A stretch of DNA of 11,845 nucleotides from an uncultured Clostridia bacterium (lineage in GTDB: Bacteria > Bacillota > Clostridia > RGIG6154), in the NCBI GenBank assembly GCA_934457515.1, contig CAKSHV010000016.1:1-11845 (forward strand), written 5' to 3'. Positions 8,321-11,845 of the stretch are shown piece after piece. The position numbers and the translations under genes were made by a program. A model generated the notes under the pieces. That model was not told the origin of the DNA and made no database searches. It saw only the letters and a list, made by a program, of their open reading frames with translations. Positions within the stretch are counted from its first letter, which is position 1; every line of letters starts with the position of its first letter.

Positions 8321-8343
8321 AGTTATAAATTTAAACTATAACT
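8321..8343 (+). promoter_or_regulatory. LysR-type operator upstream of metQ
   Basis: A perfect 7-bp inverted repeat AGTTATA-N9-TATAACT. Its inner 17 bases closely resemble the MtaR/Met-box consensus recalled from streptococci (TATAGTTT-S-AAACTATA). The centre lies about 66 bases upstream of the predicted transcription start, the canonical position of a LysR recognition site. A further half-site TGTTATAA (8303-8310) overlaps the end of the LysR gene. The same dyad recurs before metY at the same spacing. Confidence 0.75.
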
Positions 8344-8361
8344 TAGCATAGGGAATATGTA

Positions 8362-8391
8362 TTGGACAAAATAAAAAGAGTGTGCTATACT
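8362..8391 (+). promoter_or_regulatory. Promoter of metQNI
   Basis: -35 TTGGAC (8362-8367) and -10 TATACT (8386-8391) are separated by 18 bases, with an extended -10 (TGC before TATACT). The poor -35 spacing fits an activator-dependent promoter. It matches the metY promoter almost base for base, including the flanking GTATTGGACA. Confidence 0.8.
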
Positions 8392-8419
8392 AAAACCCGT
8401 AAAGAAGAGGTGACAGGTT

Positions 8420-8467
8420 ATGAAAAACAAATCCTACCTGCACGGTCGATGTACCGAGCGAATGTGA
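8420..8467 (+). CDS. Possible leader peptide in the metQ 5' UTR
   Basis: A 15-codon ORF, MKNKSYLHGRCTERM, begins about nine bases after a GAGGTG ribosome-binding-like motif and lies inside the ~130-base metQ leader. It ends Arg-Cys-Thr-Glu-Arg-Met. An alternative GTG start at 8410 gives a 22-residue frame ending at 8478 whose RSMYR segment is in register with RWICR of the metY leader ORF. Which, if either, is translated is unclear. Confidence 0.3.
   Translation: MKNKSYLHGRCTERM
8443..8456 (+). promoter_or_regulatory. Small hairpin conserved between the metQ and metY leaders
   Basis: CGGT-CGATGT-ACCG forms a 4-bp stem. The metY leader has CGGT-GGATTT-GCCG at 11538-11551, where the closing A-U pair becomes a G-U pair, a change that keeps pairing. 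The shared consensus is CGGTSGATKTRCCGA. It is too small to call an RNA element with confidence. Confidence 0.3.
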
Positions 8468-8526
8468 AAAAAAGTTAAATAAGGTGTTTTAACAATATAA
8501 ATGAAGGATTTTAGGAGGAAACAATC

Positions 8527-9378
8527 ATGAAAAAAATTCTGTCGGCTGTTTTGGCGGCTGTCTTGTCGCTCAGCGTGCTGACTGCTTGCGGCAGCAGCAA
8601 AAACATTACAATTGCGGTTCCGAACGACACAACAAACGAAGCAAGAGCACTTTTGCTGCTTGAAAAGAACGGATATATTAAATTAAAATCCGGTGCAGGC
8701 ATCACAGCTACCGTTAAAGACATCGAAGAAAACCCCTACAACATCGAGTTTAAAGAAATCGAAGCGGCACAGCTGCCGAGCGCATTGAAAGATGTTGACT
8801 ATGCGGTTATCAATTCTAATTTTGCGATTCAGGCGAAATTAAACCCGATTTCCGACTCTCTTTTAATTGAAGATTCTTCTTCCGAATACGGCAACATTGT
8901 AGCTGTTAAAGAGGGTAATGAGAGCTCCGATTTGATTAAGGCGCTGAAAGCGGCTTTGGAAAGCAAAGAAGTTAAAGATTTTATTAACAATAAATACGAG
9001 GGCGCGGTTATCAGCACGGTCGACAATCCGGGCGACGGATACGACAGCTCGGTTGACTACGCATCCCTTGCAGGCAAAACCATCACGGTTGCCGCATCGC
9101 CCACACCTCATGCGGAAATTTTAAAAGTTGTTGCGGAAATCTTGGCAAAGAAAGACATTAAATTAGATGTCAAAGAGTTTACCGACTATGTTCAGCCGAA
9201 CAATGTTGTGGAAAGCGGCGAGATTGACGCAAACTACTTCCAGCATCTGCCCTACTTAAACGACTTTAACGAGCAGAACAAAACACACCTTGTGTCCATC
9301 GGTGCGTTCCACGTTGAGCCGATTGCACTGTACGGTGGCAAACAGACCACACTCGATGCCATTAAGGCAGGAAAGTAA
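8527..9378 (+). CDS. metQ: Circularly permuted methionine-binding lipoprotein MetQ
   Basis: The substrate-binding lipoprotein of the methionine ABC importer, 283 residues, normal family length. A signal peptide with lipobox LTAC (C21) anchors it. The order of the two family halves is reversed. Residues 26-163 correspond to the usual C-terminal half (ITIAVPNDTTNEARALLLLE, FKEIEAAQLPSALKDVDYAV, INSNFA, DFINNKYEGAV). Residues 164-183 form a new linker. Residues 184-283 correspond to the usual N-terminal half (KTITVAASPTPHAEIL, EFTDYVQPN, GEIDANYFQHLPYLNDF, THLVSIGAFHVEPIALY), ending TTLDAIKAGK exactly where the other half would normally continue. All recognisable ligand and fold motifs are kept, so function is likely. 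An AGGAGG ribosome binding site precedes the start. It is first in the metQNI operon. Activation by the adjacent LysR is inferred. Confidence 0.9.
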   Translation: MKKILSAVLAAVLSLSVLTACGSSKNITIAVPNDTTNEARALLLLEKNGYIKLKSGAGITATVKDIEENPYNIEFKEIEAAQLPSALKDVDYAVINSNFAIQAKLNPISDSLLIEDSSSEYGNIVAVKEGNESSDLIKALKAALESKEVKDFINNKYEGAVISTVDNPGDGYDSSVDYASLAGKTITVAASPTPHAEILKVVAEILAKKDIKLDVKEFTDYVQPNNVVESGEIDANYFQHLPYLNDFNEQNKTHLVSIGAFHVEPIALYGGKQTTLDAIKAGK

Positions 9379-9391
9379 AAACGGACCATTC

Positions 9392-9416
9392 AGCGTCGGC
9401 AGACCCTGCCGACGCT
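9392..9416 (+). terminator. Strong hairpin between metQ and metN (attenuator or mRNA stabiliser)
   Basis: AGCGTCGGCAG (9392-9402) and CTGCCGACGCT (9406-9416) form a perfect 11-bp stem with a 3-base loop. No real T-run follows (tgatttcg), so it is probably not a full terminator. It could protect the metQ mRNA 3' end and give more binding protein than transporter subunits, as is common in ABC import operons. Confidence 0.7.
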
Positions 9417-9447
9417 TGATTTCGTTATACGGAAGGGATTAAAATAT

Positions 9448-10446
9448 ATGATTGAACTGAAAAACATTTCAAAAATGTTCCAAACGTCGGACGGCACGGT
9501 CGAGGCGCTGAAAAACGTGTCCTTAACCATCGCGGACGGCGACATTTACGGCATTATCGGCATGTCGGGCGCAGGAAAAAGCACCCTTGTGCGCTGCATA
9601 AATCTGCTTGAGCGCCCCACCGAAGGACAGGTTTTGGTAAACGGCGTGGATTTGGGGAAACTGTCCGCTTCAGAGCTGCGTGCGCGCCGCCGCAAAATGA
9701 CCATGATTTTCCAGGGTTTTAATCTTTTAATGCAAAGAACCTGCTTAGATAACATTTGTTTTCCGTTAGAGCTTTCGGGCATGAAAAAGAAAGAGGCGCG
9801 AAAAAAAGCGGCGGAACTTTTGGAAACGGTTGGGCTTCCCGATAAAGGAAACGCCTATCCCGCACAGCTGTCCGGCGGACAGCAGCAGCGTATCGCAATC
9901 GCCCGCGCCCTTGCCACAAACCCCGAAATTCTCCTTTGCGACGAGGCGACCAGCGCACTTGACCCGAAAACGACCCAGTCTATTTTGGAGCTGATTTCGG
10001 ACATTAACAAAAAATTAGGCATTACGGTTATCATCATCACCCACCAGATGAGCGTTGTGGAAAAGGTGTGCAGCAAGGTTGCCATTTTGGACAACGGCAC
10101 GGTGGTGGAAGAGGGCGACGTGCGTGAGGTGTTTACCAACCCGAAATCTTCCGCCGCAAAACGTCTTGTTTTCCCCGACGGCGCGGAAACCGCCGTTCCA
10201 GCTATCGCCTCGGGCAATGTGATTCGGCTGGTGTATAACGGCGCTATGGTGGCAGACACCCCCTTAATTGCCAAAATGGCAATGGACAAGGGCATTGCCG
10301 CAAACATTTTGGCGGCACAGACAAAGTGCATCGGCGACAAGGTGTTCGGTAACATGCTGCTTGAAATTGACGGCGGCGAGGAAAAGACAAACGAGGCTGT
10401 CGCTTATCTTGAAAACACAGAAAATATTATCGTAAGGAGGGCGTAA
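9448..10446 (+). CDS. metN: Methionine ABC transporter ATP-binding protein
   Basis: The ATPase of the MetNIQ importer, 332 residues. Visible motifs in order: Walker A G38-MSGAGKST46, Q-loop Q89 (MIFQGFNLL), signature LSGGQQQR (141-148), Walker B ILLCDEA (D165, E166), D-loop SALD (169-172) and H-loop H199 (IITHQ). Residues ~255-330 form the NIL domain (VIRLVYNGAM, ANILAAQTKCIGDKVFGNML), the C-terminal methionine-binding regulatory domain that gives trans-inhibition in this family. Its presence confirms the Met-family assignment over other amino-acid importers. It follows metQ after a hairpin and its 3' end contains the metI ribosome binding site. Confidence 0.96.
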   Translation: MIELKNISKMFQTSDGTVEALKNVSLTIADGDIYGIIGMSGAGKSTLVRCINLLERPTEGQVLVNGVDLGKLSASELRARRRKMTMIFQGFNLLMQRTCLDNICFPLELSGMKKKEARKKAAELLETVGLPDKGNAYPAQLSGGQQQRIAIARALATNPEILLCDEATSALDPKTTQSILELISDINKKLGITVIIITHQMSVVEKVCSKVAILDNGTVVEEGDVREVFTNPKSSAAKRLVFPDGAETAVPAIASGNVIRLVYNGAMVADTPLIAKMAMDKGIAANILAAQTKCIGDKVFGNMLLEIDGGEEKTNEAVAYLENTENIIVRRA

Positions 10447-10449
10447 ACA

Positions 10450-11154
10450 ATGATTCAGCAGCTACTTGCAAATGAAACGGTTGCAGAGGCAATCGAAATC
10501 TTGCAGGGCGAGCTTCCGCTTGCCATTTGGGAAACCTTTTATGTAACGGTTCTGGCAACCTTTTTTGCTGTCGTTATCGGTCTGCCCTTCGGCGTTTTAA
10601 TCGTAACGGGCGAAAAGGGCGGTGTTTTGCCGCTGCCGAAGCCGGTTTTAAGCGTGATTAACGTGATTATCAACCTGCTGCGCTCCATTCCGTTCCTGAT
10701 TTTAATGATTGTGGTGTTCCCGCTTACTCGTCTGATTGTGGGCACGGTTGTGGGCACGGTGGCAACCATTGTTCCGCTGGTAATTGCCGCGGCGCCGTTT
10801 GTTTCGCGCCTTGTGGAAAGCAGCCTGCGCGAAGTGAACCCTAATATTATTGAAGCGGCACAAAGCATGGGAGCAACGCCGTTTCAGATTATCACAAAGG
10901 TCATGATTCCGGAAAGTATTCCGTCCCTGATTTCGAATTTCACCATTGCAATCACCACCGTTTTGGGCTATTCCGCCATGAGCGGCATTATCGGCGGCGG
11001 CGGTCTCGGCAAAATTGCCATCAACTACGGCTACTACAGATATATGTATCTGGTTATGTTGGTTGCAGTTGTGTTCCTGATTTTGTTGGTGCAGCTGTTC
11101 CAGGCGGCGGGCACAAAGCTTGCCATCCGCTCGGATAAGCGGCTTAAACACTAA
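10450..11154 (+). CDS. metI: Methionine ABC transporter permease
   Basis: The 234-residue membrane subunit of the MetNIQ importer. About five transmembrane segments are visible (~29-52, 68-92, 98-118, 160-182, 199-222). The EAA coupling motif that docks on MetN is E135-AAQSMGATPFQIITKVMIP154, and the family-typical YSAMSGIIGGGGLGKIAINYGY follows. The start is three bases after the metN stop, and an AAGGAGG site lies within the last metN codons, so translation is probably coupled. The final residues are charged (RSDKRLKH), a cytosolic tail. Confidence 0.96.
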   Translation: MIQQLLANETVAEAIEILQGELPLAIWETFYVTVLATFFAVVIGLPFGVLIVTGEKGGVLPLPKPVLSVINVIINLLRSIPFLILMIVVFPLTRLIVGTVVGTVATIVPLVIAAAPFVSRLVESSLREVNPNIIEAAQSMGATPFQIITKVMIPESIPSLISNFTIAITTVLGYSAMSGIIGGGGLGKIAINYGYYRYMYLVMLVAVVFLILLVQLFQAAGTKLAIRSDKRLKH

Positions 11155-11159
11155 AATAC

Positions 11160-11347
11160 GCGTTGGCATAGCCAACGCTTTCAAAGAGAAAACTCGTTAC
11201 ACTCGCATTCTCTTTGAGTTCAAGGGCTTTCGTTCGCACGGCTTGCCGGAACCAAAGGTCAGGCAAGCCAGCCCTTGCAAAGAGTAAAATCGCAGGCACA
11301 TGTCCTGCGATTTTACGAATTTAAGTTTTGAGGGAAATTCCCTCAAA
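11160..11347. repeat. Cluster of palindromic stem-loops downstream of metI
   Basis: Inverted repeats follow one another almost without gaps. GCGTTGGC-ATA-GCCAACGC lies at 11160-11178. TCAAAGAGAA/TTCTCTTTGA (11181-11217) has a loop containing CACTCGC. CAAGGGCT/AGCCCTTG (11221-11277) encloses GGCTTGCC/GGCAAGCC (11240-11269). GTAAAATCGCAGG/CCTGCGATTTTAC lies at 11284-11316. TTTGAGGGAA-A-TTCCCTCAAA (11327-11347) is followed by a TTTTTT run at 11353-11358. There is no coding frame. It resembles a composite of dispersed intergenic repeats; the first or last stem may also serve as a terminator for metI. Confidence 0.7.
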
Positions 11348-11364
11348 CTCCCTTTTTTGCAGTC

Positions 11365-11396
11365 AAAAGCGCCGATTTTATCGGCGCTTTTGTTTT
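11365..11396 (+). terminator. Intrinsic terminator of the metQNI operon
   Basis: AAAAGCGCCGAT (11365-11376) pairs perfectly with ATCGGCGCTTTT (11380-11391) around a TTT loop and continues into tgttttg. The stem is nearly symmetrical, so it could act on either strand. Confidence 0.85.
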
Positions 11397-11402
11397 GTGC
11401 AT

Positions 11403-11425
11403 TGTTATAAATAAAACTTATAACA
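11403..11425 (+). promoter_or_regulatory. LysR-type operator upstream of metY
   Basis: A perfect 8-bp inverted repeat TGTTATAA-N7-TTATAACA, the counterpart of the metQ operator. Its right edge is 18 bases before the -35 element, exactly as at metQ, placing the centre near -66. Confidence 0.75.
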
Positions 11426-11443
11426 TGGCATAAAGAATCTGTA

Positions 11444-11473
11444 TTGGACAGAACATAAAACTTGTGTTATACT
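11444..11473 (+). promoter_or_regulatory. Promoter of metY
   Basis: -35 TTGGAC (11444-11449), an 18-base spacer and -10 TATACT (11468-11473), with an extended -10 (TGT before TATACT). It shares the GTATTGGACA block and the overall layout with the metQ promoter. Confidence 0.8.
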
Positions 11474-11494
11474 AAACCTACAAAACACATAGGA

Positions 11495-11502
11495 GTTATA
11501 AC
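11495..11502 (+). promoter_or_regulatory. Possible extra operator half-site inside the metY leader
   Basis: GTTATAAC is a perfect 8-base palindrome matching the conserved core of both upstream operators. It lies about 15 bases downstream of the predicted transcription start, where binding would block rather than activate. It is absent from the equivalent place in the metQ leader, and so short that chance is possible. Confidence 0.3.
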
Positions 11503-11519
11503 ATAGGAGGCGGTGCATT

Positions 11520-11579
11520 ATGTTAATACGAAAAAAACGGTGGATTTGCCGAATGTGCTGCTTGAAGCAGAGTCGATAA
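11520..11579 (+). CDS. Cys/Met-rich leader peptide upstream of metY
   Basis: A 19-codon ORF, MLIRKKRWICRMCCLKQSR, starts nine bases after a perfect AGGAGG (11505-11510) and ends 42 bases before metY. Three cysteines and a methionine are packed into CRMCC, preceded by a basic RKKRW segment. Clustered Cys codons in a well-translated leader of a sulfur-amino-acid gene suggest a ribosome-stalling or attenuation sensor of Cys-tRNA charge. Cysteine-rich leader ORFs before sulfur genes are known in other phyla, but I do not recognise this one, and no clear downstream terminator/antiterminator pair is visible. Confidence 0.5.
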   Translation: MLIRKKRWICRMCCLKQSR

Positions 11580-11609
11580 ACAAGAACAACATTAAAACGA
11601 AAATTTTAG

Positions 11610-11845
<236 letters not shown>

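Noticed and set aside
8398..8526. SAM riboswitch or T-box in the metQ leader
   Set aside because: The AGAGGTG resembles part of an S-box by chance, but no four-way junction, terminator/antiterminator or T-box motif (AGGGTGGNACCGCG) is visible.
8527..9378. Misassembly or frameshift as the cause of the reversed MetQ halves
   Set aside because: The signal peptide, both halves and the linker are one uninterrupted frame with clean start and stop at native domain borders, which a random join would be unlikely to produce. Read mapping is still needed to exclude it fully.
11520..11580. Programmed -1 frameshift at the seven-A run (11531-11537) extending the metY leader ORF
   Set aside because: The shifted frame gives a TVDLP segment that mirrors one in the metQ leader, but it has no stimulator structure, and the metQ leader lacks a start codon in that frame.

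Overview
The window looks like a chromosomal segment from an anaerobic, gut-type Firmicute (class Clostridia, probably Oscillospirales-like). This is inferred from strong AGGAGG-type ribosome binding sites, intrinsic terminators, the nrdR/lysS/metQNI/metY gene content, and the protein flavour. No 16S or other taxonomic marker is present, so the placement is only a guess.

Layout. (1) Positions 3-1298 hold the C-terminal part of a membrane-anchored sensor with a LuxR-type DNA-binding domain, running off the left edge and ending at a strong terminator. (2) About 700 bases of AT-rich, gene-free DNA full of small inverted repeats lie between it and the convergent lysS. (3) lysS (minus strand) and a beta-lactamase-fold serine hydrolase (plus strand) are divergently transcribed from two recognisable sigma-A-type promoters. 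(4) nrdR follows, ending in a textbook terminator. (5) A cytosolic parallel beta-helix protein resembling GH110 alpha-galactosidases and a LysR regulator form a tight pair. (6) A methionine-import operon, metQ-metN-metI, comes next. (7) A 230-base palindrome-rich interval ends in a strong terminator. (8) metY (O-acetylhomoserine sulfhydrylase) begins and runs off the right edge.

How the genes fit together. metQNI imports methionine and metY makes homocysteine from O-acetylhomoserine and sulfide, so the right third is a sulfur-amino-acid supply module. metQ and metY are preceded by near-identical promoter/operator cassettes: a dyad of the form GTTATA-N9-TATAAC centred about 66 bases before the predicted start, then TTGGAC-N18-TATACT with an extended -10, all at identical spacing. 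This is typical of LysR-type activation, and a LysR gene sits immediately upstream. Both leaders also carry a related short hairpin and possible upstream ORFs. The one before metY has a perfect Shine-Dalgarno and a Cys/Met-rich peptide, which suggests translation-coupled sensing.

The most striking observation is metQ itself. The encoded lipoprotein is circularly permuted. After a normal lipoprotein signal peptide and LTAC lipobox, the protein begins with what is normally the C-terminal half of MetQ (PNDTTNEAR..., AVINSNF...), continues through a new linker of about 20 residues, and ends with what is normally the N-terminal half (ASPTPHAEIL..., FTDYVQPN, NYFQHLPYL). All family motifs are present and total length is normal. 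I know of no described permuted MetQ, but I could not search for one.
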